Assembly (NCBI RefSeq): GCF_034541975.1
Contig: NZ_JAVYJM010000001.1
Direction: 5' to 3' (one strand)
DNA from: Dermacoccus abyssi
GTDB taxonomy: Bacteria; Actinomycetota; Actinomycetes; Actinomycetales; Dermatophilaceae
Length of the DNA stretch: 64,000 bases
The notes beneath the pieces are model-generated. The model was not told where the DNA came from and did no database searches. It saw nothing but the letters and a program-made list of their open reading frames with translations. Positions 7,874 to 16,241 of this stretch are shown one piece after another (positions within the stretch are counted from its first letter, which is position 1; every line of letters begins with the position of its first letter). The position numbers were made by a program, and so were the translations under genes.

Positions 7874-9293
7874 GGTCAAGTCCCGGGTAGTGGTGTAGCG
7901 GAGCGTGCCCCTTCGTGATGGTTCAGGCGGTCAGTGCGGGCAGGTTGTCGGCTCCGATCTCGGGTTCGGTGGTGGACACGATGTTGAGGCGGCAGCGGGC
8001 CAGGACCTCGAGCCCGAGGTAGCGCCGTCCTTCGGCCCACTCGTCGGTTTGCTCGGCCAGCACGGCACCGACCAGGCGCACGATCGCGGCGCGGTTGGGG
8101 AAGATCCCTACGGAGTCGGTCCGGCGACGGATCTCGCGGTTGAGGCGCTCCGCGGGATTGTTCGACCAGATCTGGGTCCACACGTCCTTGGGGAAGGCAG
8201 TGAAGGCGAGGATGTCGGCGCGGGCGGCGTCGAGGTGCTCGTGGACGGCGGGCAGCTTCTCCTGCACGTAGTCCAGGAGACGGTCGAACTGCGCCTGGAC
8301 CGCGCCGGAGTCGGGCTGGTCGTACACCGAGTGCAGCATCGCCTTGACCGCCGGCCACATGCTCTTGGGCGTCACGCTCATGAGGTTGGCGGCGTAGTGC
8401 GTGCGGCAGCGCTGCCAGGCCGCGCCGGGCAGGTTGGCCGCGATGGCCTCGACCAGGCCTGCGTGAGCGTCACTGGTGACCAGCCGCACCCCGGTCAGCC
8501 CGCGTGCGGTCAGGTCGGCGAAGAACTCGTTCCACGCCGACCCTGTCTCGCTGGTGGCCACGCGCAGCCCCAAGACCTCGCGGTGCCCGTCGCCGTTGAC
8601 GCCCACAGCGATCAGCGCGACGGCGTTGATCACCCGTCCACCCTCACGGACCTTCATCGTCAGCGCGTCCGCGGACACGAACGTGAACGGCCCAACCTCA
8701 GCCAGCGGGCGGTGGCGGAAGTCCTCGACGATCTGGTCCAGGTCACTCGCCATCCGAGACACCTGGGACTTCGACAACGAGTCGATCCCCAGCTGACGCA
8801 CGAGTTTGTCCATGCGGCGAGTGGACACGCCAGCGAGGTAGCAGTCCGCGACCACCGTGATCAGGGCGGACTCGGCACGCTTGCGGCGTTCAAGGAGCCA
8901 CTCGGGGAAGTAGGTCCCGCTGCGCAGCTTCGGGATCGCGACGTCCACGGTCCCGACGCGGGTATCGAGGTCGCGGTGGCGGTAGCCGTTGCGCTGCGTC
9001 GTGCGCGTCGCGCTGGGGCGTCCGTACTCGGCTCCGACCACGGCATCGGCATCCGCGGAAAGCAACGCGTTGATCATGGTCTGCAGCAGGCTGCGCATCA
9101 TGTCCGGGCTGGCTTCGGACAGGGCTTCACCCAGAAGGCCGGCAGGGTCGACAATGTGTGGTGCGGTCATCGTGATGACTCCGTTCGAGAGTGCTGTGAG
9201 AGGTTCGCTCGAAGGATCACGCGGTGGCCGCACCCCTGTCCACTACCGGGACCAGGTCAGCGACCGCGCTACACCACTATCGGGGACTCAACT
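7874..9293 (-). mobile_element. IS256-family insertion sequence, complete, 1420 bp
   Basis: The ends are imperfect inverted repeats: bases 7874-7900 match the reverse complement of 9267-9293 at 22 of 27 positions, with a shared 13-bp core TAGTGGTGTAGCG. A single transposase gene fills the interior on the minus strand. The element is flanked by GGTCATCG duplications and interrupts a conserved gene. Intact ends, an open transposase frame and identical duplications suggest recent arrival and possible activity. Confidence 0.93.
7923..9170 (-). CDS. IS256-family DDE transposase
   Basis: A 415-residue mutator-type transposase. Catalytic residues are Asp168 (VSADALT), Asp234 (VTSDAH) and Glu340 (SNNPAERLN), with the family C-x2-H motif at Cys255-His258 (QRCRTHYAANL) between the second Asp and the Glu. 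The N-terminal part holds QRNGYRHRDLDTRVGTVDV, also typical. I place the start at the ATG at 9170, after an ACGGAG site; a longer frame extends to 9233 but that segment is not family-like. The frame is intact. Confidence 0.95.
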   Translation of the reverse strand: MTAPHIVDPAGLLGEALSEASPDMMRSLLQTMINALLSADADAVVGAEYGRPSATRTTQRNGYRHRDLDTRVGTVDVAIPKLRSGTYFPEWLLERRKRAESALITVVADCYLAGVSTRRMDKLVRQLGIDSLSKSQVSRMASDLDQIVEDFRHRPLAEVGPFTFVSADALTMKVREGGRVINAVALIAVGVNGDGHREVLGLRVATSETGSAWNEFFADLTARGLTGVRLVTSDAHAGLVEAIAANLPGAAWQRCRTHYAANLMSVTPKSMWPAVKAMLHSVYDQPDSGAVQAQFDRLLDYVQEKLPAVHEHLDAARADILAFTAFPKDVWTQIWSNNPAERLNREIRRRTDSVGIFPNRAAIVRLVGAVLAEQTDEWAEGRRYLGLEVLARCRLNIVSTTEPEIGADNLPALTA

Positions 9294-9301
9294 GGTCATC
9301 G
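9294..9301 (+). repeat. Right target-site duplication GGTCATCG
   Basis: Second copy of the 8-bp duplication, immediately outside the right inverted repeat of the IS and identical to 7866-7873. Confidence 0.9.
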
Positions 9302-9670
9302 CCACCGATCGTTCGAGGCTTAGCGCTACGTTCGGTCGTCGCAGGCTCTTGGGCTACCCCTTGCGCCTGGTCCGTGGACCGCTCATCCACCCTGTGACGG
9401 CACGATTGTCGAACCCGCTGGCTCGTCGCCTCGTGGAGGGGGTTCAGACGCACGGGTCCGCAGGCCACGGGGCGCACGAGTATTACGTCGCCCAGGACCT
9501 TCGCCGTGTGGCGACGCTGAGCGGCTCGTGGGAAGGAGAGCCGATCGGCGTCCTGGCCCCCGTGACCCCGGCCCCGCAGTTCGGGTTCAGCTCCACACCG
9601 CAGATTCCCTCTCTGACGCGTGTCACCACGTTCATTGACCGGCCTGGCGCGTGATCTGAACGAGGCGGAA

Positions 9671-9716
9671 ACGCCGCGGCCCCGCAGAACCTCAGAGGTT
9701 CTGCGGGGCCCGGCGT
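9671..9716. terminator. Bidirectional hairpin terminator
   Basis: A 16-bp perfect stem (arms 9678-9693 and 9695-9710, starting GGCCCCGCAG) is extended by ACGCCG/CGGCGT around it. It lies between the split gene and the ybdD-type gene, which converge here, so it can serve both. Confidence 0.8.
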
Positions 9717-9726
9717 TGTGCGACGT

Positions 9727-9963
9727 TCAGCAGCAGCGGCTGCGCGGGTTGGTGTCCTGCGCGTCGGTGCGTTCGCGCCAGTACTCCTTCTTCGTCATCG
9801 GAGCCTCACCGGGGTGAGTGCGCTCGTGATGCGCGAGGTAGCGCTCGTAGTGGTTGTCGCCCATGACGGACGCCCAGTACCACCGCACCGAGTCGAAGGC
9901 CCGACGAAGACCGCCCGGCTGCTCCTGCTCCGGCCGGCACTGCGTGTTCGTCTGCTCAGGCAT
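9727..9963 (-). CDS. YbdD/YjiX-type small protein, Cys form of the KCU-star selenoprotein family
   Basis: A 78-residue partner of CstA. The core GLRRAFDSVRWYWASVMGDN and HYERYLAHHERTHPGE matches the YbdD/YjiX group that sits downstream of cstA in many bacteria. The C-terminus reads RSRCC then TGA; in the selenoprotein branch the last residue is selenocysteine (KCU then stop), so this is the all-Cys version. Its ATG at 9963 overlaps the cstA stop region by 8 bp, which implies coupled translation. The role in peptide or pyruvate uptake is unproven. Confidence 0.85.
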   Translation of the reverse strand: MPEQTNTQCRPEQEQPGGLRRAFDSVRWYWASVMGDNHYERYLAHHERTHPGEAPMTKKEYWRERTDAQDTNPRSRCC

Positions 9964-12217
9964 GGACGCGACCTCCCGTGGGAGCACCCTCCGGGTCGAG
10001 ACCGGCCTCGCGCCACTGCTCGAGCACGGCCTTCTCATCGTCCGTGGCCGAGAAACCGGCCGGGGCGAAGATCTTCGAAGGCACCTTCTCGTCGGTGACG
10101 CCGTCGTCGGCCTCGCCCGCACGAACCGCCTTGATCGCGGCGATGACACCGGCGATGACGACGATGAGCACGAGACCCGCGAACAGGATCGACAGCGACT
10201 GCTGGATGAACGTGTTGCGGATGACCGCGTCGATCGCCTCCGGCGTCTTGGCCGTCTTGAAACTCGTCAGGCCCTTCTCCTTGGCGTCGACGAACGCCTT
10301 GTGCTGCGCCCAGTAGCCGAGCTTCGGGTCGGAGGAGAAGATCTTCTGGTAGCTGGCCGTCATCGTGACGATGACGTCCCACGCGAGCGGAACGCCCGGA
10401 ATCCAGGCCCACTTCACGTGGCCGCTCTTGACGACGACGACGACCACGACCGTCAGCGCCACCGCGGCGAGCAGCTGGTTGGCGATACCGAACAGCGGGA
10501 ACAGCGTGTTGATGCCGCCCAGCGGGTCGGTGACACCCATGAGGAGGATGGAGCCCCAGCCGGCGACGACGAGGAACGTCGTGATCCAGGCGCCGACCTT
10601 CCAGGACGTCTCACGGAAGCGCTTGAGGCCCGGGACGTTGCTGAGCGTGTCGGAGAGCATGAAGCGCGCGACGCGGGTACCGGCGTCGACCGTCGTCAGG
10701 ATGAACAGCGCCTCGAACATGATCGCGAAGTGGTACCAGAACTGCTTCATCGAAGCGCCGGGGATGACCTGCGAGAACACGTTCGACATACCGAAGGCGA
10801 ACGTCGGTGCGCCACCCGTGCGGGAGACGACCGACTCCTCGCCGACGTCCTTCGCGGCCTGCGCGATCTCGGTGGCCGACGTCGGGTCGCCGCCGAGGCC
10901 GAGCGAGTTCACCCACGCGGCAGCCTTCTCGGGCGTACCGCCGGTGACGCCGGCGGGCGAGTTCATGACGAAGTACAGGTGGTGGTCGATGATGGCGGCC
11001 GCGATGAGCGCCATGATCGCGACGAACGACTCCACGAGCATCGAGCCGTAGCCGATGAGGCGAGCCTGGCTCTCCTTCTGCAGCAGCTTCGGCGTCGTGC
11101 CCGAGGATATGAGAGCGTGGAAGCCGGAGAGCGCACCACAGGCGATCGTGATGAACAGGAACGGGAACAGCGAACCGGCGAAGACGGGGCCGTTGCCCTC
11201 CTTGCCGAACGACGTGATGGCCGGGATGTCGATGGACGGGCGCGCGATGACGATGCCCAGCGCGAGCAGCACGATCGTGCCGACCTTCATGAAGGTCGAC
11301 AGGTAGTCACGCGGAGCGAGCAGCAGCCACACGGGCAGGACGGCAGCGGCGAAGCCGTAGATGATGATGGCCCACGACAGCGCCGTCGGCGACAGCGTGA
11401 ACATGTCCTTGCCCCAGTCGGTGCCGGCAACCCAGCCACCGGCGACGATGGCGAGGAGCAGCAGGACGACGCCGATGCCCGAGACCTCGGAGACGGCACC
11501 CGGGCGCATGAAGCGCAGGTAGCAACCCATGAAGAGCGCGATCGGGATCGTCATCGCGAGCGAGAAGACGCCCCAGGGCGACTCGGCGAGCGCGTTGACG
11601 ACGACGAGGCCGAGCACGGCGATCAGGATGATCATGATCGTCATGACGGCGAACATGGCCGCCCAACCGCCGACCGGGCCGAGCGTGTCACGGGCCATCT
11701 GGCCGAGGCTGCGACCGCCGCGGCGCGTGGAGATGGCGAGCACCATGTAGTCCTGCACGGCGCCCGCGAAGATCACACCGAAGATGATCCAAAGCGTGCC
11801 CGGCAGGTAACCCATCTGCGCGGCGAGCACGGGGCCGACGAGCGGGCCGGCGCCGGCGATGGCGGCGAAGTGGTGACCGAACAGCACGCGCCGGTCGGTG
11901 GGCAGGAAATCCTGGCCGTTCTCGAACTGCTCGGCCGGGGTGGCGAGATCGTCGCGCGGACGGATGACCTTGTACTGGATGAGGCGGCTGTACAGCATGT
12001 AGCCGATGACGTAGCTGCCGACGGCAGCCATGACGAACCAGATCGAGTTGACGTGCTCGCCGCGGACGAACGCAACCATCGTCCAACCGATGGCGGCGAT
12101 GACGGCCGCGACGGCGATGACGATCTTCTGACGTCCCGTGATCTGGCGGGGTAGGTCGACCGCGACCGGGGGCGTGTTCCCGTCGCGCTCGGGGGTTTTG
12201 GTGCTCGACGCGGGCAC
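9956..12217 (-). CDS. cstA: Carbon starvation protein A (peptide/pyruvate transporter family)
   Basis: A 753-residue polytopic membrane protein with the CstA signature near the N-terminus (FGHHFAAIAGAGPLVGPVLA, then QDYMVLAISTRRGGRSLG) and many hydrophobic segments to about residue 700. CstA proteins are proton-coupled uptake systems reported for peptides and, in close relatives such as BtsT, for pyruvate. The GTG start at 12217 is preceded by GGGAGG. The C-terminal 40 residues are polar and cytosolic. It is followed by the overlapping ybdD-type gene. Confidence 0.94.
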   Translation of the reverse strand: MPASSTKTPERDGNTPPVAVDLPRQITGRQKIVIAVAAVIAAIGWTMVAFVRGEHVNSIWFVMAAVGSYVIGYMLYSRLIQYKVIRPRDDLATPAEQFENGQDFLPTDRRVLFGHHFAAIAGAGPLVGPVLAAQMGYLPGTLWIIFGVIFAGAVQDYMVLAISTRRGGRSLGQMARDTLGPVGGWAAMFAVMTIMIILIAVLGLVVVNALAESPWGVFSLAMTIPIALFMGCYLRFMRPGAVSEVSGIGVVLLLLAIVAGGWVAGTDWGKDMFTLSPTALSWAIIIYGFAAAVLPVWLLLAPRDYLSTFMKVGTIVLLALGIVIARPSIDIPAITSFGKEGNGPVFAGSLFPFLFITIACGALSGFHALISSGTTPKLLQKESQARLIGYGSMLVESFVAIMALIAAAIIDHHLYFVMNSPAGVTGGTPEKAAAWVNSLGLGGDPTSATEIAQAAKDVGEESVVSRTGGAPTFAFGMSNVFSQVIPGASMKQFWYHFAIMFEALFILTTVDAGTRVARFMLSDTLSNVPGLKRFRETSWKVGAWITTFLVVAGWGSILLMGVTDPLGGINTLFPLFGIANQLLAAVALTVVVVVVVKSGHVKWAWIPGVPLAWDVIVTMTASYQKIFSSDPKLGYWAQHKAFVDAKEKGLTSFKTAKTPEAIDAVIRNTFIQQSLSILFAGLVLIVVIAGVIAAIKAVRAGEADDGVTDEKVPSKIFAPAGFSATDDEKAVLEQWREAGLDPEGAPTGGRVHA

Positions 12218-12334
12218 GGAGACCTCCCTTTTCGTGTGAGTGTGAGCAGGGCCACGTTATGCGGTGTCGGGTAGGTCACAGGGCTTTGACAACGCACGCG
12301 CAGGTCACGCCTTCATCACGAATTTGGACGAACG

Positions 12335-12922
12335 TCACGCAGTGGGGCCGGTGGGGCGCGGTCCGTCGCCGAACCAGTAGCGACGGCTGTCTTCGCGGAC
12401 GTCCTCGAGCCGGCCCCCGCAGGACTCGATGACGGCGCGCGAGGCGCCGTTCGTCTGCGCGCAGCAGACGAGCACGGGGGCGATGTCGAGCGCGGCGGCT
12501 TCGGCGAGCCCGAGCTTCAGAGCCTCCTTCGCGATGCCGCGTCCGCGAGCGGCTGGCCGCACGGAGTAGCCGATGTGGCCGCCGAGTTCGTAGAGGAACT
12601 CGTTGAGCGCGTGACGCAGGGCGAGGTGACCGACGAGGGCGCCGTCGTCGACGATCCAGAAGTAGGAGCAGTGGACGAGGCCGGTGTGCGGCGGCCACAT
12701 CGTGTTGCCTTGGCGGGCGCAGTCTTCGACGTAGGCGGCAAAGCCGTCGGAGGTGATGTCGACGTCGGTGCCCGCGAAGAAGCCCGAGCCGTCCATGCCG
12801 CCCGCGCACACCCAGTGGTCGCCGCGCGAGTCGGTGGTGGCGTCGCGGAACTCGCGCAGCATGGCCGACCAGTCGTCGTAGCGCGCGGCGTCGGGGGCGA
12901 TGAGTTCGATCATGTCGGTCAT
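12335..12922 (-). CDS. GNAT-family N-acetyltransferase
   Basis: A 195-residue acetyltransferase of the RimJ/RimL-like GNAT type. The acetyl-CoA loop is visible in YSVRPAARGRGIAKEALKLG, preceded by the strand DGALVGHLALRHALN and followed by VLVCCAQTNGASRAVIE and GGRLEDV. The substrate is unknown. The ATG at 12922 starts the conserved part; its ribosome site is weak. It lies 44 bp downstream of the TauD-type gene on the same strand and may be transcribed with it. Confidence 0.88.
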   Translation of the reverse strand: MTDMIELIAPDAARYDDWSAMLREFRDATTDSRGDHWVCAGGMDGSGFFAGTDVDITSDGFAAYVEDCARQGNTMWPPHTGLVHCSYFWIVDDGALVGHLALRHALNEFLYELGGHIGYSVRPAARGRGIAKEALKLGLAEAAALDIAPVLVCCAQTNGASRAVIESCGGRLEDVREDSRRYWFGDGPRPTGPTA

Positions 12923-12966
12923 CTCATCACCCCCGACCGTGGGGCGTCGATCAGTTTTCGGTGCGC

Positions 12967-13851
12967 TTAGTGGGCGCGCAGGCCGTCGACGCCGCGGGGC
13001 TCGTCGCCGCGCACGGTGACGCGGTGCATGACGCGGGTGTTCGTGTAGTCGCGGTTGGCGTAGTGAGAGGTGGCGCGGTTGTCCCAGATGCCGACGTCGC
13101 CGGGCGCCCAGCGGTGACGGATCGTGTGCTCGGGCTGCGTGAGGTGGGCGTAGAGGGCGTCGAGGATGGCGCGCGACTCGGCGTCGGAGACGCCACTGAC
13201 GTGGGAGGTGAAGCCGGGGTTGACGAACAGGCCGCGGCGGCCGGTCTCGGGGTGGACGCGGACGACGGGGTGTTCGACGGCGGGCAGTTCGGTGACGATC
13301 TCGCCCTCCCACTCGTGGCCGCCGTTCTTCTTGAGGAAGGCGCCCCACTCGCGGTTGCCGTCGTGGACGGCGAGCAGCTGGTCGGCGAGCGCCTTGAAGG
13401 GTGCGGAGAGGGAGTCGTAGGCGGCCTGGCTGTCGGCCCAGGACGTGTCGCCGCCGTAGGGCGGGAGCGTCACGGCGCGGAGGATGCTGATGGACGGCGG
13501 CCGCTTCATGAAGGTGACGTCGGTGTGCCAGACGTCGGAGAAGGAGAACTCGGGGTCGCTCGAGTCGATGTTGTAGATCTCGCTGCGCTCGTGGTTGCCG
13601 GCGACGGGGTGGCCGGGCGTCAGGTCGCCGAGGAGGTTGCCGAGGCGTACCTGGGCGTCGTCGTCGAAGCCGTGCTGATCGCGGAAGAAGAGCACCTTGT
13701 GGGCGAGCAGGGCGCGGCGGATGTCGAAGGCCGCGATCTCGTCGATGGACGCCAGGTCGATGCCGTGGATGACGGCGCCCAGGGCCGGGCCGAGGCGCTC
13801 GATGCGCAGTCCGGGCGTCGTGGCGGGAGCGTGGGTGGCGAGAAGTGTCAT
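12967..13851 (-). CDS. TauD/TfdA-family Fe(II)/2-oxoglutarate dioxygenase
   Basis: A 294-residue non-heme iron dioxygenase. The facial triad is His109 and Asp111 (WHTDVTF) with His276 (RVMHRV); Arg residues near 246-259 (HRWAPGDVGIWDNRATSH) fit the 2-oxoglutarate carboxylate site. Family members release sulfite from taurine or alkyl sulfates, or hydroxylate other small acids. The overall pattern is closest to taurine/alkylsulfate dioxygenases, but no sulfur transport genes are adjacent, so the substrate stays open. The ATG is at 13851. Confidence 0.9.
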   Translation of the reverse strand: MTLLATHAPATTPGLRIERLGPALGAVIHGIDLASIDEIAAFDIRRALLAHKVLFFRDQHGFDDDAQVRLGNLLGDLTPGHPVAGNHERSEIYNIDSSDPEFSFSDVWHTDVTFMKRPPSISILRAVTLPPYGGDTSWADSQAAYDSLSAPFKALADQLLAVHDGNREWGAFLKKNGGHEWEGEIVTELPAVEHPVVRVHPETGRRGLFVNPGFTSHVSGVSDAESRAILDALYAHLTQPEHTIRHRWAPGDVGIWDNRATSHYANRDYTNTRVMHRVTVRGDEPRGVDGLRAH

Positions 13852-14270
13852 GACAACCTCTTTGTTCGTTGCGCTTGCGCAGACGCCGGGCGGCGACGCG
13901 CCAGGTCGTTACTCGGGGCACCCCACCGCAGCGGAGGGTTGCCGTCCGGCCAGCCGAGACTTATCGCCGGAACTCGAGACCCAGACATAAGTTAACCCAC
14001 ACGGTTACCAAACTCATGGTTATGACTAGCCAGTGTCCACATCCTGGCCTCGTCCGCCCGCGGCGTGATGTCGCAAGGTCCCGATGTGCGCGGCATTTCC
14101 CGCACAGGCGGCTCCCTTCCCCACCGGTTCACACTGCCGAAGGCGCCCCGGCACACCGTCCGCCAGGACGCGCCCACCTTGGCGGGTGGCCGTGCTGCAG
14201 GCGATCTCGGGGCCACCGGCCGTCCTGTAGCGTCGGAGACAAACCATGACGTGGCAATGAAGGAGCACCG
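13852..14270. other. Intergenic region without a supported gene
   Basis: These 419 bp separate two divergently transcribed genes (TauD-type and CYP152). No convincing coding sequence is seen. The AT-rich stretch 13985-14030 has several GTTA/TAAC-like words around ACGGTTACC and is the likeliest place for promoters and an operator. No hairpin with a U-tract is present. Confidence 0.4.
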
Positions 14271-15569
14271 ATGAGCCTTGCGAAGAACGCGACCGCCCTG
14301 CTGTCCAAACTGCCCGATCAGACCGCTGCCTTTCTGGCGGACGGCTACCTGTTCCAGGAGCGCCTGCGCAAGGCCGAGGGTCGTAGCCCCGGGGACGCGC
14401 GACCGCTCGCCACCCGCCTGCTCGGACGCCCCGCGCTGATCGTGCGCGGCAAGGAGGGCGTCGACCTGTTCTACGACACCTCGCGCATGAAGCGTGACGG
14501 CGCGATGCCATTGCCGGTGCGCGGGCCGCTGTTCGGTAAGGGCGCGGTGCACGGTCTCGATGACGAGGAGCACCGTCACCGCAAGGCCATGCTCATGCGC
14601 ATCACCTACGACGACGCTCAGGTTCGCCGCTTCATGCCGATTCTCGAGGATGAGATGCGCAAGACGCTCGCGCGCTGGGAGCAGGAGCCGGGAACCGTCT
14701 ACGACGGAAGCGTCATCACGTATGGGCGTGCCGCCCTGCGGTGGGCGGGCGTTCCCGGTAGCGAGGAGGAACTCGACACGTGGGCGCAGCGTCTCGGCCA
14801 GATCGTCGAGGGCTTCGGGCGCAAGAGCCCCGCGCACGTCGAGGCGTGGATCAACCGTCGTCGGTGCGACGCGTGGGCGGCCGACCTCGTGGCGCGCACC
14901 CGACGAGGTGAGATCACGCCCGAACCCGGCACCGCGCTGCACGAGGTCGCGAACGCGACGAACCTCGACGGCTCACCGCTCGACGAGCACACCGCTGGGG
15001 TCGAGTTGCAGAACACGACGCGTCCGACCATCGCCGTCGCGCGTTTCGCAGCCTTCGCCGCTCGCGCACTCGTCGAGCACCCCGAGTACCGCGAGCGCAT
15101 CGCCGACGAGGTGGCATCGAGCGGCACGCTGCTGGAGAACCCGACGGCCGTCGCCTTCGCCCAGGAGGTGCGCCGCGTCTCCCCGTTCGTGCCGATGCTG
15201 CCGGCCTTCGCCCGTGACTCCTTCGAATGGGGAGGCCAGAAGATCCGTCGCGGCCAGCGCGTGCTCATCGACATCCTCGGCACGAACAACGACCCGCACG
15301 AGTGGGACTCGCCCGAGGAGTTCCGCCCCGAACGCTTCACCGGTGTCGACGCAGAGAAGATCCAGAGCTTCATCCCTCAGGGCGGTGGCGACGTCGCCAC
15401 CGGGCACCGCTGCCCCGGCGAGAAGATCGCGGTGACCGCGCTGTCGGTGACGGTTGCCGGGCTGTGCACCCCGGGTGTGGAGATCGATCCGAAGGGCCTC
15501 GACTTCAAGTGGACCCAGTTGCCGACGCTGCCCGGTAGCGGCGCCCGGGTGCGGGTGAAGCGCGCCTGA
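14271..15569 (+). CDS. CYP152-family P450 peroxygenase (OleT/BS-beta type fatty acid hydroxylase or decarboxylase)
   Basis: A 432-residue P450 that uses hydrogen peroxide on fatty acids. The heme ligand is Cys381 in GGGDVATGHRCPGEKIAV, the I-helix carries Arg251 (NTTRPTIAVARF) that holds the substrate carboxylate in this family, and the active-site position that separates alkene-forming OleT (His) from hydroxylating BS-beta (Gln) is His94 in GAVHGLDDEEHRHRK. A His there points towards some decarboxylation to terminal alkenes. The start has AAGGAG seven bases upstream. The gene stands alone on its strand; no redox partner is needed by this family. Confidence 0.93.
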   Translation: MSLAKNATALLSKLPDQTAAFLADGYLFQERLRKAEGRSPGDARPLATRLLGRPALIVRGKEGVDLFYDTSRMKRDGAMPLPVRGPLFGKGAVHGLDDEEHRHRKAMLMRITYDDAQVRRFMPILEDEMRKTLARWEQEPGTVYDGSVITYGRAALRWAGVPGSEEELDTWAQRLGQIVEGFGRKSPAHVEAWINRRRCDAWAADLVARTRRGEITPEPGTALHEVANATNLDGSPLDEHTAGVELQNTTRPTIAVARFAAFAARALVEHPEYRERIADEVASSGTLLENPTAVAFAQEVRRVSPFVPMLPAFARDSFEWGGQKIRRGQRVLIDILGTNNDPHEWDSPEEFRPERFTGVDAEKIQSFIPQGGGDVATGHRCPGEKIAVTALSVTVAGLCTPGVEIDPKGLDFKWTQLPTLPGSGARVRVKRA

Positions 15570-15729
15570 TCGTCGTGTTTCCGTGAGGTCGGGGGCATGA
15601 CAAGCGCTGGACCTCATGAAAACGGCACCGCTCCCCCGCCCAGGCCAGGGAGCAGTCGCAGCCGCCGACCGCGACCTGGTGTGTTTCCTCAAGCACTCCA
15701 TCGCATCGTCCCCACGGAAGGATCACAGA

Positions 15730-16179
15730 ATGTCCGGTATATCTCGACTCACCGAGTCCATCCGTTCTCTGGCCGAGCCCGCGCCTACGCCGCCGTCCGG
15801 CCCGCAGAACTGGGCCCGTCTCGGTCTGGGCGCCATGATGTCGTTCGCCGGCACGTCGCACCTCACATTCGCGCGCGACGACTTCCAGGCGCAGGTGCCC
15901 GACTGGTTCCCGATCGACAAGGACGCCGTCGTGCTGGCTTCCGGCGTCGTGGAGATCGCGTTCGGCGCCGCACTGCTGGCACTTCCGCAGCGGAGGGCGC
16001 TCGTGGGCGCGGCGCTGGCCGCGTTCTACGCGGCGATCTTCCCTGGCAACATCAGCCAGTACGCGGAGCGTCACGACGCCTTCGGTCTGGACAGCGACGC
16101 CAAGCGTCTGGCGCGTCTCTTCGGTCAGCCGGCCCTCATCGCCGCAGCTCTGAAGGCCGCGGGATTCCCGCGCCGCTGA
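15730..16179 (+). CDS. DoxX-like small membrane protein
   Basis: A 149-residue membrane protein of the DoxX-like (COG4270) group. Four hydrophobic segments are visible, including LGLGAMMSFAGTSHLTF, VVLASGVVEIAFGAALLALP and VGAALAAFYAAIFPGNISQY. The ATG at 15730 is chosen for the GGAAGGA site seven bases upstream; a longer frame to 15616 lacks one. Function is unknown; DoxX relatives are linked to redox balance in the membrane. It converges on the methyltransferase gene with a hairpin between. Confidence 0.75.
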   Translation: MSGISRLTESIRSLAEPAPTPPSGPQNWARLGLGAMMSFAGTSHLTFARDDFQAQVPDWFPIDKDAVVLASGVVEIAFGAALLALPQRRALVGAALAAFYAAIFPGNISQYAERHDAFGLDSDAKRLARLFGQPALIAAALKAAGFPRR

Positions 16180-16195
16180 GGCGTTCCGAACAGTA

Positions 16196-16231
16196 GCGCT
16201 GGTCGAACGTCAACGGGCGTCCGACCAGCGC
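16196..16231. terminator. Hairpin between convergent genes
   Basis: Arms GCGCTGGTCG (16196-16205) and CGACCAGCGC (16222-16231) form a 10-bp perfect stem with a 16-nt loop between the DoxX-like gene and the fatty acid methyltransferase gene. Confidence 0.55.
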
Positions 16232-16241
16232 CGCGCCCGTT

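Larger units (their letters stand above)
7612..9654 (+). pseudogene. Conserved hypothetical gene split by an IS256-family insertion
   Basis: The gene runs from the GTG at 7612 to 7873 and resumes at 9302, ending at 9654. Removing bases 7874-9301 (the element plus one copy of the 8-bp duplication) restores one open frame of 615 nt, 204 residues, reading KWVI at the join straight into ATDRSRLS. The intact protein would start with a beta-rich part (FDGYILGVGTPCGRRFVVGC) and end with PSLTRVTTFIDRPGA. I do not recognise the family. The exact restoration shows that the gene was whole until the insertion and that the break is recent. Confidence 0.9.

Noticed and set aside
9854..12154. Very long open frame on the plus strand opposite cstA (766 codons)
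   Set aside because: It mirrors the codons of cstA; composition is Arg/Asp/Glu-rich without any domain, and the minus-strand protein has clear family motifs.
14065..14274. Possible 69-codon gene before the CYP152 gene
   Set aside because: No ribosome site, no recognisable pattern, and it overlaps the next start; it probably reflects chance.
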